Below, piece by piece: positions 1-6,622 of a stretch of DNA of 20,167 nucleotides. The notes below the pieces were generated by a model. It was given only the letters and a program-made list of their open reading frames with translations. It ran no database searches and had not been told where the DNA came from. This stretch comes from Xanthobacteraceae bacterium (GTDB lineage Bacteria > Pseudomonadota > Alphaproteobacteria > Rhizobiales > Xanthobacteraceae): NCBI GenBank assembly GCA_019746355.1, contig JAIESC010000285.1, positions 1 through 20,167 on the forward strand, in the 5' to 3' direction. How positions within the stretch are numbered: position 1 is the first letter of the stretch; every line of letters starts with the position of its first letter. Position numbers and translations under genes: made by a program.

Positions 1-170
1 GGGGCTGCCGGTCGCGGCGGCGCGGCGGCGGGCGCATCGGCGGTGCGGGCCGGACGCGGCTGCGACGCAGCCAGAGGCTCGTGCTGGCGCGAGCTCAGCG
101 CGAAATAGAAACCGCCGAACGCCACGGCCACGAGCGCGACGGCCACCGCAATCAGGATGCGGAAATCCAT
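1..170 (-). CDS. N-terminal part of a membrane-anchored protein, cut by window edge
   Basis: The frame opens with ATG at 170 and runs off the left edge after 56 codons with no stop. Residues about 4-26 form one hydrophobic segment (signal anchor or uncleaved signal peptide). A linker rich in Ala, Pro and Arg follows, typical of a tether between a membrane anchor and a periplasmic domain. An AAGGGAA stretch lies about 13 bases before the ATG and could serve as ribosome binding site. The start is 42 bases after the purQ stop on the same strand, so co-transcription with purQ is plausible. The functional domain is outside the window, so no function is assigned. Confidence 0.6.
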   Translation of the reverse strand, partial: MDFRILIAVAVALVAVAFGGFYFALSSRQHEPLAASQPRPARTADAPAAAPPRPAA

Positions 171-212
171 AAGACGACCAAGTTCCCTTCGCCCGGCAGA
201 ATAGTAGGCGGT

Positions 213-914
213 TCAGGCAACCTTCGCAAAATGCTGTGTCAGCCCGGCAAACAGGCCGCGCCCATCGGTCGGACCGATCGCGCTTTCGACATGGTTCTCC
301 GGATGCGGCATCAGCCCCAGCACGTTGCCGCGCTCGCTCAAAATGCCGGCGATGGCGTTGACCGCGCCGTTGACGTTCCACTTCGGATCGAGCTTGCCGT
401 CGGGCGAAGCATAGCGGAACGCCACCCGCCCCTCGCCTTCCAGGCGCGCAATCGTCTCGGTGTCCGCGGCATAGTTGCCCTCGCCGTGCGCCACCGGCAC
501 CCGGATGACCTGGCCCGCGTTGTAGCCGCGGGTGAACGGCGTGTCGGAGCGCTCGACGCGGAGATAGACGTCCTTGCAGATAAACCTCAGCTCTGCGTTG
601 CGCATCAGGATGCCCGGCAGCAGTCCGGATTCGCAGAGGATCTGAAAACCGTTGCAGACGCCGAGCACCAGGCCGCCGCGCGTGGCATGCGCGCGCACCG
701 CGTCCATGATCGGCGCGCGCGCCGCAATGGCGCCGCATCGCAGATAGTCGCCGTAGGAGAAGCCGCCGGGCACCACCACGAGGTCGGTGCCGGGCGGCAG
801 CGCGGTCTCGGCATGCCAGACCATCGCCGGCTCCGCGCCCGAGACGAGCTTCAGCGTGCGCGCCATGTCGCGCTCGCGATTGATGCCAGGGAAGACCAGG
901 ACGGCGGATTTCAT
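213..914 (-). CDS. purQ: Phosphoribosylformylglycinamidine synthase, glutaminase subunit PurQ
   Basis: This is the class I glutamine amidotransferase subunit of FGAM synthase. It hydrolyses glutamine and passes ammonia to PurL, with PurS as third partner, in step 4 of purine synthesis in the cytoplasm. The 233-residue length is normal for the stand-alone subunit. Visible motifs are [13 protein letters not shown] near residues 49-61 (oxyanion region), the nucleophile Cys87 in LGVCNGFQ, and the His204/Glu206 dyad in MPHPENH. ATG at 914 is chosen because it begins the conserved [10 protein letters not shown] start; the frame stays open upstream but without family similarity. It lies 11 bases after purS, so translation is probably coupled. 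purL is not in the window. Confidence 0.96.
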   Translation of the reverse strand: MKSAVLVFPGINRERDMARTLKLVSGAEPAMVWHAETALPPGTDLVVVPGGFSYGDYLRCGAIAARAPIMDAVRAHATRGGLVLGVCNGFQILCESGLLPGILMRNAELRFICKDVYLRVERSDTPFTRGYNAGQVIRVPVAHGEGNYAADTETIARLEGEGRVAFRYASPDGKLDPKWNVNGAVNAIAGILSERGNVLGLMPHPENHVESAIGPTDGRGLFAGLTQHFAKVA

Positions 915-925
915 GGCCTGCTCCG

Positions 926-1168
926 CTACCCCAGCACCTCGACGCGGTAGTTCTCGATGACGGTGTTGGCGAGGAGCTTTTCGGCCGCGGCCTTGAGCGC
1001 AGCTTCGGCGGCAGTCCGGTCGGTGCCATCGACCTCGATGTCGAACACCTTGCCCTGGCGCACGCTGGCGACGCCCGAGACGCCGAGCGATTTCAACGCC
1101 CCCTCGATCGCCTTGCCCTGCGGATCGAGAACGCCGGATTTCAGTGTGACGGTGACGCGCGCCTTCAT
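926..1168 (-). CDS. purS: Phosphoribosylformylglycinamidine synthase subunit PurS
   Basis: This 80-residue protein matches PurS, the small structural subunit that bridges PurL and PurQ in the three-part FGAM synthase of alphaproteobacteria and Gram-positives. The N-terminal [20 protein letters not shown] is the family signature: a beta strand, then the conserved LDPQG turn. The C-terminal NYRVEVL strand is also typical. The start at 1168 fits the family exactly. No clear Shine-Dalgarno sequence precedes it, and 119 bases separate it from the gene upstream, so it may depend on read-through from the purC direction or on an unrecognised promoter. It stops with TAG 11 bases before purQ. Confidence 0.95.
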   Translation of the reverse strand: MKARVTVTLKSGVLDPQGKAIEGALKSLGVSGVASVRQGKVFDIEVDGTDRTAAEAALKAAAEKLLANTVIENYRVEVLG

Positions 1169-1279
1169 CGTGAGGGTGAAATAAAGCGGATTCCGCGGCC
1201 CCGCAACCTCCGGCAGAGGCCGTCCCCTGCAATTGTTCCATGCGTTTCTTGGGCAATTCCAAGGCAGCAGCAGCGTCGA

Positions 1280-1296
1280 CCTGCCGTTCAGGCAGG
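1280..1296 (-). terminator. Small hairpin across the stop codon of the decarboxylase-like gene
   Basis: CCTGCC (1280-1285) and GGCAGG (1291-1296) form a perfect 6-bp stem with a 5-base loop that contains the TGA stop of the gene at 1288. No T-run follows, so this may be an attenuating or mRNA-protecting hairpin rather than a terminator. purS transcription would have to pass it if the cluster is a single unit. Confidence 0.2.
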
Positions 1297-2016
1297 GACG
1301 GCCTGCGATTCCGCCAGCATCCGGCCGCGGCCGGCGACGTGGCCGCTGTCGCCGGCGAGCCGCATCGCCTTCCAGAACGCCGATTGCGTGCTGGTCACCA
1401 CTGGCACGCCGTGCTGCTTCTCGATCGGCTCGGCGCAGCCGAGCGTGAGCAAGCCCCCGCATGAGATCAGTATTGCGTCGGGCTTGCCTGCCGCCTCGAT
1501 CGCCGTGCCGCTGAGATCGATGATCTCCTGCTCGGACTTCTTGCCGGGCTCGCCGAAGCCGAACAGGCCGAAGCCCTTGAGCGCCAGCACGTCGAAACCG
1601 GCCCGGCGCAGAAAGTCAGCGAGGCGATTGTTGACCTCGTCGGCATAGGCGGTCGCGACCGCGATGCGCCTCGCGCCCACGGCCTTCAACCCGTCCACCA
1701 CCGCCTCGCTCATGGTCGAGACCGGCAGCCCGGTTTCCCTGCGAAGCTGTTCGAGCAACTGCTGGTGCGCGTCATAGCCGCGATAGAAGGTGAGCGAGGT
1801 GCCGATCACCATGATCGCATCGACGCCTTCGTTCGCGAGCTCTCTGGCCGCCGGCAGGATCGCGTTCCACGCCGCGTCGTAGCCGTCGGGCGTCAGCGCC
1901 CGCACGCCAACCGCGCGCGGAATGAACTTCACGCCCGGATACATCATCGGGCCCTCTTCCGGCACCTTGTCGGTCGAGAACGGCACGACGAGGCCGATGG
2001 TGAGTGGCTTGCTCAT
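1288..2016 (-). CDS. Arylmalonate decarboxylase / Asp-Glu racemase superfamily enzyme
   Basis: The 242-residue protein resembles the arylmalonate decarboxylase (AMDase) branch of the Asp/Glu racemase superfamily, cofactor-free enzymes with two Rossmann-like halves. Shared blocks are [23 protein letters not shown] (72-80), [16 protein letters not shown] (121-136) and ISCGGLLTL (184-192). Gly72-Thr73-Ser74 and Tyr124 correspond to the oxyanion pocket, and Cys186 to the single catalytic cysteine. The first-half position that carries a second cysteine in true racemases is Gly72 here, which favours decarboxylase-type or other one-base chemistry over racemisation. Maleate isomerase is a less likely alternative. 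GGAGGG precedes the ATG at 2016. It lies 38 bases behind the Bug protein gene, suggesting uptake and conversion of a carboxylic acid. The substrate is not known. Confidence 0.8.
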   Translation of the reverse strand: MSKPLTIGLVVPFSTDKVPEEGPMMYPGVKFIPRAVGVRALTPDGYDAAWNAILPAARELANEGVDAIMVIGTSLTFYRGYDAHQQLLEQLRRETGLPVSTMSEAVVDGLKAVGARRIAVATAYADEVNNRLADFLRRAGFDVLALKGFGLFGFGEPGKKSEQEIIDLSGTAIEAAGKPDAILISCGGLLTLGCAEPIEKQHGVPVVTSTQSAFWKAMRLAGDSGHVAGRGRMLAESQAVPA

Positions 2017-2054
2017 GGACCGCTTCCCTCCGCGACTGCCCGGAAAATCTACGC

Positions 2055-3029
2055 CTACTCGACGCTGATGCCTATGCCTCTGATGACCGCGGTCCAGCGC
2101 GCCGCCTCCTTGACGATGTGCTCGTGGGCTTCCTTTGGCGTGCTGGTCCGCGGCTGCATGCCGAGCGAGGTGAAGTAGCTCTGCATCTCCGGCGTCTGCA
2201 TGACCTCGGCCAGCGTGCGGTTGAGCTTCGTGACGACCGGCTCCGGCATCCGCGGCGGGCCGACCATCATCTGCCAGGTGTTCGCCTCATAGCCGGTGAC
2301 GCCGGCCTCGTCGAGTGTCGGCACGTCGGGCAGATGGCTGCTGCGGGTCGCGGTCGTGACGCCAAGCGCCTTGAGCTGGCCCGATTTGATCAGCGTCGCG
2401 GCCGGCCCCGCGTCGGCGAAGTAGACCGGCACATGACCCGCGACGACGTCGTTCTGCGCCAGCGCGCCGCCGCGATAGGGCACGTGCCGCATCCTGATGC
2501 CGGTCATGCTCATGAACAGCTCGCAGAAGATGTGATGCATCGCGCCGACGCCGGCGGACGCATAGGCGAGCTCACCGGGCTTGCTCTTGGCGAGCGCAAC
2601 AAGCTCCTTCACCGAACTCACGCCGAGCGCCGGATTGACCACCAGCACGAACGGCACGTTGGCGAAGTACATCACCGGCGAGAAATCTTTCGTCGGATCG
2701 TAGGTGAGCCGCTTGTAGAGGCCGGGCGCCGCGGCAAACGTCGATGCGGTGCCGACCAGCAGGGTGTAACCATCGGCGTCCGAGCGCGCGACGGCGGTTG
2801 CGGCGAGCGTGGTGCCCGCACCGGCGCGGTTCTCGACGATGAACGGCTGGCCGAGCCGCTGCTCCATGCCCTTGGCGACGACGCGCGTCAGCGCATCGGT
2901 GCCGCCGCCGGCCGGAAACGGCACGATGACCTTCACCGGGCGATTGGGATAGTCCTGCGCTGAAGCAAGACCAGCGCCCAGCAGACTCGAAGCCACGATA
3001 GCGGCGCATACGGCGGCCCGTATCAGCAC
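2055..3029 (-). CDS. Bug/TctC-type tripartite tricarboxylate transporter substrate-binding protein
   Basis: This is a periplasmic solute-binding protein of the Bug (TctC) family, which captures carboxylates and related small molecules. The frame can be extended to ATG at 3056 or 3101. The best start is GTG at 3029: GGGAGAGA lies just upstream, the protein then has the usual 324 residues, and it begins with a clean signal peptide (LIRAAVCAAIVASSLLGAG) cleaved near ASA/QDYPNRPVK. The mature N-terminus YPNRPVKVIVPFPAGGGTD is the Bug signature, and the AYASAGVGAMHHIFCELF and HVPYRGGALAQNDVVAG blocks are also characteristic. TctA/TctB membrane partners are absent here, as is common for orphan Bug genes. 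It probably forms a unit with the decarboxylase-like enzyme. Confidence 0.92.
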   Translation of the reverse strand: MLIRAAVCAAIVASSLLGAGLASAQDYPNRPVKVIVPFPAGGGTDALTRVVAKGMEQRLGQPFIVENRAGAGTTLAATAVARSDADGYTLLVGTASTFAAAPGLYKRLTYDPTKDFSPVMYFANVPFVLVVNPALGVSSVKELVALAKSKPGELAYASAGVGAMHHIFCELFMSMTGIRMRHVPYRGGALAQNDVVAGHVPVYFADAGPAATLIKSGQLKALGVTTATRSSHLPDVPTLDEAGVTGYEANTWQMMVGPPRMPEPVVTKLNRTLAEVMQTPEMQSYFTSLGMQPRTSTPKEAHEHIVKEAARWTAVIRGIGISVE

Positions 3030-3131
3030 GTCTCTCTCCCGTTGTGCCCGCCGCATCCGTCCGAAGGACGGTGTCGCTTCGCTCGCCGATGTGACGGGCA
3101 CCGTTGTTTTTAGGAGAGCTTAAAGACGCCA

Positions 3132-3154
3132 GTGGCCGGGACAAGCCCGGCCAC
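3132..3154. repeat. Palindromic GGCCGGG/CCCGGCC hairpin element, possible terminator
   Basis: GTGGCCGGG (3132-3140) and CCCGGCCAC (3146-3154) form a perfect 9-bp stem with loop ACAAG. On the minus strand the stem is followed by TGGCGTCTTTAAG, which gives a short T-run, so it could end purC transcription. From memory, this CATGGCCGGG...CCCGGCCATG type of palindrome is frequent between genes in Bradyrhizobium-like genomes, so it may be a dispersed repeat. It separates purC from the two inserted genes. Confidence 0.55.
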
Positions 3155-3193
3155 GACATTACAGCATCGTCTTGAGGCGGAAGAGGCTGAGGC

Positions 3194-3961
3194 TCAGCTC
3201 TTCACCAGCACCGGTCCCGTGCCCTGCGGCCGCTCGTTCTCGCTCATGACGCCGAGGCGTCTTGCGACGTCGGTATAGGCTTCGAGCAGGCCGCCGAGAT
3301 CGCGGCGGAAGCGGTCCTTGTCGAGCTTGTCGTTCGACTTGATGTCCCACAACCGGCAGGAGTCCGGCGAGATCTCGTCGGCCACCACGATCCGCATCAG
3401 GTCGTTTTCCCAGAGCCGTCCGCATTCCATCTTGAAATCGATGAGCCGGATGCCCACTCCGAGGAACAGCCCGCACAGGAAGTCGTTGACGCGGATGGCG
3501 AGCGCCATGATGTCGTCGATTTCCTGCGGCGTCGCCCAACCGAACGCGGTGATGTGCTCCTCCGACACCATCGGGTCGTTGAGCTGGTCGTTCTTGTAGT
3601 AGAATTCGATGATCGAGCGCGGCAGCTGCGTGCCCTCCTCGATGCCGAGCCGCGTCGCGAGCGAGCCCGCCGCGACGTTGCGCACACAGACCTCGAGCGG
3701 AATGATCTCAACCTCGCGGATCAATTGCTCGCGCATGTTGAGACGGCGGATGAAATGCGTCGGCACGCCGATATCGTTGAGGCGCTGAAACAGATATTCG
3801 GAAATACGGTTGTTGAGAACGCCCTTGCCTTCAATCACCTCGTGCTTCTTGGCGTTGAAAGCGGTGGCGTCGTCCTTGAAGTGTTGGATCAGGGTTCCAG
3901 GCTCCGGGCCTTCATAAAGGACCTTCGCCTTGCCTTCATAGATGCGGCGACGGCGGCTCAT
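3194..3961 (-). CDS. purC: Phosphoribosylaminoimidazole-succinocarboxamide synthase (SAICAR synthetase) PurC
   Basis: PurC joins aspartate to CAIR with ATP to give SAICAR, step 8 of purine synthesis, in the cytoplasm. The 255-residue product is full length. Visible signatures are [14 protein letters not shown] (residues 5-18, nucleotide-binding glycine loop), [10 protein letters not shown] (95-104), [11 protein letters not shown] (133-143), LIDFKMECG (173-181) and [13 protein letters not shown] (194-206). The start at 3961 gives the usual alphaproteobacterial N-terminus [13 protein letters not shown]. An in-frame ATG at 3991 would add ten residues, and neither start has a strong ribosome binding site. 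It is divergent from the DUF1476 gene across a long control region and is the first purine gene of the run toward purS and purQ. Confidence 0.96.
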   Translation of the reverse strand: MSRRRRIYEGKAKVLYEGPEPGTLIQHFKDDATAFNAKKHEVIEGKGVLNNRISEYLFQRLNDIGVPTHFIRRLNMREQLIREVEIIPLEVCVRNVAAGSLATRLGIEEGTQLPRSIIEFYYKNDQLNDPMVSEEHITAFGWATPQEIDDIMALAIRVNDFLCGLFLGVGIRLIDFKMECGRLWENDLMRIVVADEISPDSCRLWDIKSNDKLDKDRFRRDLGGLLEAYTDVARRLGVMSENERPQGTGPVLVKS

Positions 3962-4055
3962 TGGAACGTACCGTGGTTTGTTTATGTCCATCGACGTGCC
4001 GTGGCTCCAGTGGATTCTTAAGGTCCGCGGCGGCGAAAGCGGCAGGCACAGCGCA

Positions 4056-4084
4056 AATAGAATCGGACGCCTATCCGTTCACAA
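4056..4084 (-). promoter_or_regulatory. Candidate purC promoter
   Basis: On the minus strand TTGTGA (4084-4079) is followed after 17 bases by TCTATT (4061-4056). This would place the transcript start about 85 bases before the purC ATG. One copy of the CCTATCCG direct repeat lies in the spacer. The match to consensus is modest and rests on inspection only. Confidence 0.3.
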
Positions 4085-4098
4085 CCAAAACCTATCCG
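4070..4098. repeat. Direct repeat CCTATCCG, two copies 21 bp apart
   Basis: CCTATCCG occurs at 4070-4077 and 4091-4098; with one mismatch both extend to CCTATCCG(T/A)TC. The 21-bp spacing is two helical turns, so both copies face the same side of the DNA. They overlap and flank the candidate purC promoter, as expected for a tandem regulator site. The regulator is unknown. Confidence 0.35.
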
Positions 4099-4151
4099 AT
4101 CGGGTGGGGTTGCACAACGACATATGCCGAGTTGGTCCGGCGCGCAACGGA

Positions 4152-4179
4152 CAAGTTAACGCGCCGGTGGATTAACTTG
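4152..4179. promoter_or_regulatory. Interrupted palindrome, candidate operator before the DUF1476 gene
   Basis: CAAGTTAA (4152-4159) and TTAACTTG (4172-4179) are perfect inverted 8-mers separated by 12 bases. The right arm overlaps a CTTGAC hexamer (4176-4181) that equals the alphaproteobacterial -35 consensus, although no good -10 lies 17 bases on. TTAA half-sites recall CtrA boxes, but the spacing (12 instead of 7) does not fit CtrA. A dimeric regulator is likely; its identity is unknown. Confidence 0.35.
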
Positions 4180-4329
4180 ACCCTGTGTGCCTGTTGTGCA
4201 AAGCGCGAAGAAACCATAATTTGCTGGAAGCATCCGCAAGATATTAATCCCACCACGCGCGGCGCTTGTGGGAGCGCAACCGTGCGATACTGACGATACT
4301 GGCGACGCGAAAAAGATGTGAGGGAAAAC

Positions 4330-4650
4330 ATGACGACATTCGACAAGCGCGAGGAAGGCTTCGAGAAGAAATTTGCGCTCGATGAAGAGTTGCGCTTCAA
4401 GGCGAACGCCCGCCGCAACCGGCTCTTTGGCGCGTGGGCCGCGCAGCAGCTCGGGCTTGCCGGGCCCGATGCCGACGCCTACGCGAAGGAGGTCGTGATG
4501 GCCGACTTCGAGGAGGCCGGCGACGACGACGTGTTTCGCAAGGTTCGGAAGGACTTCGACGCCAAGGGCATCAAGCAATCCGACCAGGACATCCGCCGCA
4601 CCATGACCGATCTGATGGAGCAGGCGATTGCGCAGATCAAGGCAGGCTGA
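4330..4650 (+). CDS. DUF1476 protein, F1-ATPase zeta-type inhibitor
   Basis: The 106-residue acidic helical protein begins MTTFDKREEGFEKKFALDEE, the hallmark of DUF1476. In Paracoccus this family is the zeta subunit, which inhibits ATP hydrolysis by F1F0-ATP synthase by binding through its N-terminal segment. Other conserved blocks are FKANARRNRLFGAWAA, YAKEVVMADFEEAGDDDVF and the C-terminal IRRTMTDLMEQAI. ATG at 4330 is chosen over GTG at 4318 because GAGGG sits six bases upstream and the protein then starts at the family start. It is the first gene of a plus-strand cluster, and the next gene overlaps its end. Inhibitor function is inferred from the family. Confidence 0.9.
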   Translation: MTTFDKREEGFEKKFALDEELRFKANARRNRLFGAWAAQQLGLAGPDADAYAKEVVMADFEEAGDDDVFRKVRKDFDAKGIKQSDQDIRRTMTDLMEQAIAQIKAG

Positions 4651-5323
4651 ACGACGCGGGAAGCCTGCCGCCACGCAAAGGACGGACCGCAAGCCTGCGC
4701 CCTTCTCCGCCGAGCTCGCGGCGAGCTGGTACGAAGGCAAGGAATTCGCTCACGACTGGACGTCGTGGCATTTCCCGAACTGGACGAAGCTGCTGAGCTC
4801 GCGGCGCAATCGCGCGTTGCGCGTGCTCGAGATCGGCTCGTGGGAAGGCCGCTCCGCGCTGTTCTTCCTGAACTACCTGCCGCGCGCGACGCTGACCTGC
4901 ATCGACACGTTTGCGGGCGGCCAGGAGCACCAGCAAGTGGCGGCCCGCAGCCGGGCGGACGCGCGCTTTCTCCGCAGCGTCGAAGGCCGCTTCAACCGCA
5001 ATACGAAGGCCTTCAGGAAACGCATCGAAAAGATCAAGGCGATATCGACGGGCGCGCTCGCCGAGCTCGGCATCCAGAACCGCCGCTTCGACCTCGCCTA
5101 TGTCGACGGCGGCCACCGCGCGGTCGAGGCTTACGCCGACGGCGCGCTGACATGGCCGCTGATGGCCCGCGGCGGCCTGCTGCTGTTCGACGATTACCAA
5201 TGGAAGGAAATGCCGAAGCCCCTGGACAATCCCGGCGCCGGCATCGATGCTTTTCTGAAATCGATCGCCGGACAGTATCGCCTGGTTCACAAAGGCTATC
5301 AGGTCGCAATCGAAAAGCTGTGA
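4628..5323 (+). CDS. Class I SAM-dependent methyltransferase (Methyltransf_24-like)
   Basis: The 231-residue protein has a Rossmann methyltransferase core. Motif I is LEIGSWEGRSALFF (67-80), an acidic strand end is CIDTF (91-95, Asp93 likely holding the SAM ribose), and later strands are FDLAYVDGGHRAVEAYADG (154-172) and GGLLLFDDYQW (182-192). This pattern resembles Methyltransf_24 enzymes, whose substrates vary; no acceptor can be named. The frame contains no ATG near its beginning. The likely start is TTG at 4628, preceded by GGAG, which makes the gene overlap the DUF1476 gene by 23 bases. The first 25 residues are basic and not conserved-looking, so the exact start is uncertain. It ends ten bases before the aldolase gene. 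Confidence 0.8.
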   Translation: MRRSRQAERRGKPAATQRTDRKPAPFSAELAASWYEGKEFAHDWTSWHFPNWTKLLSSRRNRALRVLEIGSWEGRSALFFLNYLPRATLTCIDTFAGGQEHQQVAARSRADARFLRSVEGRFNRNTKAFRKRIEKIKAISTGALAELGIQNRRFDLAYVDGGHRAVEAYADGALTWPLMARGGLLLFDDYQWKEMPKPLDNPGAGIDAFLKSIAGQYRLVHKGYQVAIEKL

Positions 5324-5333
5324 GGCCGCCGCC

Positions 5334-6110
5334 ATGTCCCTTCCCAACTACTCGCTTGCCCGCAGGCTCGCCGCCGGCGAGACCGTCTACACCGGCTGGT
5401 GCGCGCTGCCCGCACCGATCGTCGCCGAGACGATCGCGCGCGAGGGCTTCAACACCGTCACCATCGACCAGCAGCATGGGCTGTGGGGCACCGACGGCAC
5501 CGTGACCGCCATCGGCGCCATCCGCGCCGCCGGCGCAGCGCCGATCGTGCGCGTGCCGCTTGGCGCGTTTGCGGTGGCAAGCCGCGCGCTCGACTTCGGC
5601 GCCGAAGGCATCATCGCGCCGATGATCAACACCGTCGCCGACGCCAAGGCCTTTGTCAGCGCCACCAAGTATCCGCCGCTCGGCGAGCGGAGCTGGGGAC
5701 CGACGCGGGCGATGGTGCTCGCCGGCATCACCGACATGAAATCCTACTTGCGCCAGGCCAACGAGAATGTCGTGACGCTGGCGATGATCGAGACCAAGAC
5801 CGCGATGAGCAATCTCGAGGCGATTGCGGCGGTGCCCGGCATCGACGTGCTGTTCGTCGGCCCCTCCGACCTGTCGATCGGACTGAGCGACGGCGCGGAG
5901 CTTGATCCGCACTCGCGCACCGTCGACGATGCGGTCGATAAAATCGTCGCGGCCTGCAAGAAGGCCGGCAAGATCGCCGGCCTCTACTGTGCCAATGCGG
6001 AACGCGCGGTGGCCTGCGCCAAGCGCGGCGTCCGCTTTCTCGCCGTCGGCAGCGATCTCGGCTTCCTGCGCGCCGGCACCGCAGCGCAGGTCAAGACGCT
6101 GAAGGGGTGA
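5334..6110 (+). CDS. HpcH/HpaI aldolase family protein
   Basis: A class II pyruvate (2-oxo acid) aldolase of the HpcH/HpaI family, with 258 residues and a TIM-barrel layout. The expected active-site residues are present: His48 in DQQHG, Arg73 in IVRVP, and metal ligands Glu153 in MIETKTA and Asp179 in FVGPSDLS. Family members cleave 4-hydroxy-2-oxo acids or 2-keto-3-deoxy sugar acids, or act on citramalyl-CoA-like esters in related subfamilies; the substrate cannot be decided here. GAGG lies nine bases before the ATG, which is ten bases after the methyltransferase stop, so translation is probably coupled. No other sugar-acid catabolic gene is nearby. Confidence 0.9.
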   Translation: MSLPNYSLARRLAAGETVYTGWCALPAPIVAETIAREGFNTVTIDQQHGLWGTDGTVTAIGAIRAAGAAPIVRVPLGAFAVASRALDFGAEGIIAPMINTVADAKAFVSATKYPPLGERSWGPTRAMVLAGITDMKSYLRQANENVVTLAMIETKTAMSNLEAIAAVPGIDVLFVGPSDLSIGLSDGAELDPHSRTVDDAVDKIVAACKKAGKIAGLYCANAERAVACAKRGVRFLAVGSDLGFLRAGTAAQVKTLKG

Positions 6111-6141
6111 GAGGGCTGAGCTGTTGAAGGGATGATCCTCA

Positions 6142-6172
6142 GGGATGAGTGTCTAACGACGCACTCAATCCC
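6142..6172 (+). terminator. Hairpin after the aldolase gene
   Basis: GGGATGAGTG (6142-6151) pairs with CACTCAATCCC (6162-6172) with one bulged base and a 10-base loop, 31 bases after the aldolase stop. There is no T-run; it directly precedes the left 55-bp repeat. It may end the DUF1476-methyltransferase-aldolase transcript. Confidence 0.4.
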
Positions 6173-6175
6173 GTC

Positions 6176-6230
6176 CCCGTCATCCTGAGGCGCCCGCCGA
6201 AGGCGGGCCTCGAAGGATGCGGCCCGGCTG
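6176..6230 (+). repeat. REP-like palindromic repeat, left copy of a 55-bp inverted pair
   Basis: The element is an imperfect palindrome. The outer arms CATCCTGAGG and CCTCGAAGGATG pair with a 2-base bulge, and the inner stem GCCCGCC/GGCGGGC closes on a GAA loop. It is followed by CGGCCCGGCTG. The reverse complement of 6568-6622 matches it at 52 of 55 positions. Two of the three differences are a matched C-G to G-C swap in the inner stem, so pairing is kept. From memory, this GTCATCCTGAGG...CGAAGGATG family is dispersed in related genomes. Confidence 0.85.
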
Positions 6231-6247
6231 CCGCCGCGAGAACGACA

Positions 6248-6565
6248 ATGGGCGCGTTCGTCTACATGCTTCGTTGCTCGGATCGATCGCTTTATGTCGG
6301 CATAGCCACCGGCGACGACCTGACGCTACGGATAGCGAAACACAATGCCGGCGCTTATCGCGGCTACACGTTCGCCCGCCGCCCGGTTCAGCTGATCTGG
6401 TCTGAACACTTCGAAGTCATCACGGACGCCATTGCCGCGGAGCGTCAGATCAAAGGGTGGAGCCGGGCGAAGAAAGAGGCGCTGGCACGCGGAGAGTGGT
6501 CGCGAGTTGAAACATTGGCGAAACGCCGAGCCGGACGGCCTCTGAATGCAAGCGAAACAAGTTGA
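6248..6565 (+). CDS. Small GIY-YIG nuclease family protein between inverted repeats
   Basis: The 105-residue protein is a single GIY-YIG domain of the short UPF0213/YhbQ-like kind. FVYMLRC (4-10) supplies the first strand and its Tyr6, LYVG (15-18) the second half of the motif, Arg28 in LTLRIAKHNAG the catalytic Arg position, and Glu65 in AAERQIKGWSRAKKEAL the metal-binding glutamate. All key residues are therefore present. ATG at 6248 is the family start; the frame can be read back to GTG at 6149, but that stretch only translates the repeat. The ribosome binding site is weak. The gene begins 17 bases inside the left repeat and its TGA ends two bases before the right repeat, so repeats and gene form one 447-bp unit. 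Biological role unknown. Confidence 0.85.
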   Translation: MGAFVYMLRCSDRSLYVGIATGDDLTLRIAKHNAGAYRGYTFARRPVQLIWSEHFEVITDAIAAERQIKGWSRAKKEALARGEWSRVETLAKRRAGRPLNASETS

Positions 6566-6567
6566 AA

Positions 6568-6622
6568 CAGCCGGGCCGCATCCTTCGAGGGCCGCCTTCG
6601 GCGGCCACCTCAGGATGACGGG
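6568..6622 (-). repeat. REP-like palindromic repeat, right copy of a 55-bp inverted pair
   Basis: Inverted copy of the element at 6176-6230, identical at 52 of 55 positions, with inner stem GGCCGCC/GGCGGCC and the same GAA loop when read on the minus strand. The TGA stop of the convergent trmJ-type gene (6612-6610) lies within its outer arm, so the last residues of that protein are encoded by the repeat. Confidence 0.85.

Larger units (their letters stand above)
3962..4329. other. Divergent intergenic control region between purC and the DUF1476 gene
   Basis: About 370 bases with no convincing gene; ORFs reading through it resemble no family. Composition is lower in GC than the flanking genes. 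It holds two separate repeat structures, listed on their own: a direct repeat CCTATCCG on the purC side and an interrupted palindrome CAAGTTAA/TTAACTTG on the DUF1476 side. No riboswitch-like fold was recognised by eye. Confidence 0.6.

Noticed and set aside
81..950. Long plus-strand ORF opposite purQ
   Set aside because: It is an antisense shadow of purQ with Arg/His-rich low-complexity sequence; the purQ frame has all catalytic motifs.
2004..2963. 319-codon plus-strand ORF opposite the Bug protein gene
   Set aside because: Rich in Arg, His and Asp with no recognisable domain; the minus strand encodes a complete Bug protein with signal peptide.
4152..4179. CtrA binding site
   Set aside because: TTAA half-sites are present, but CtrA boxes need TTAA-N7-TTAA(C) and the spacer here is 12 bases.
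6149..6247. N-terminal extension of the GIY-YIG protein from GTG 6149
   Set aside because: The extra 33 codons mostly translate the REP-like repeat; family members begin at the MGAFVYML position.
6176..6622. Standard insertion sequence or CRISPR repeat
   Set aside because: No DDE or tyrosine transposase is present, the two repeats are inverted rather than direct, and the unit is only 447 bp, so neither class fits.
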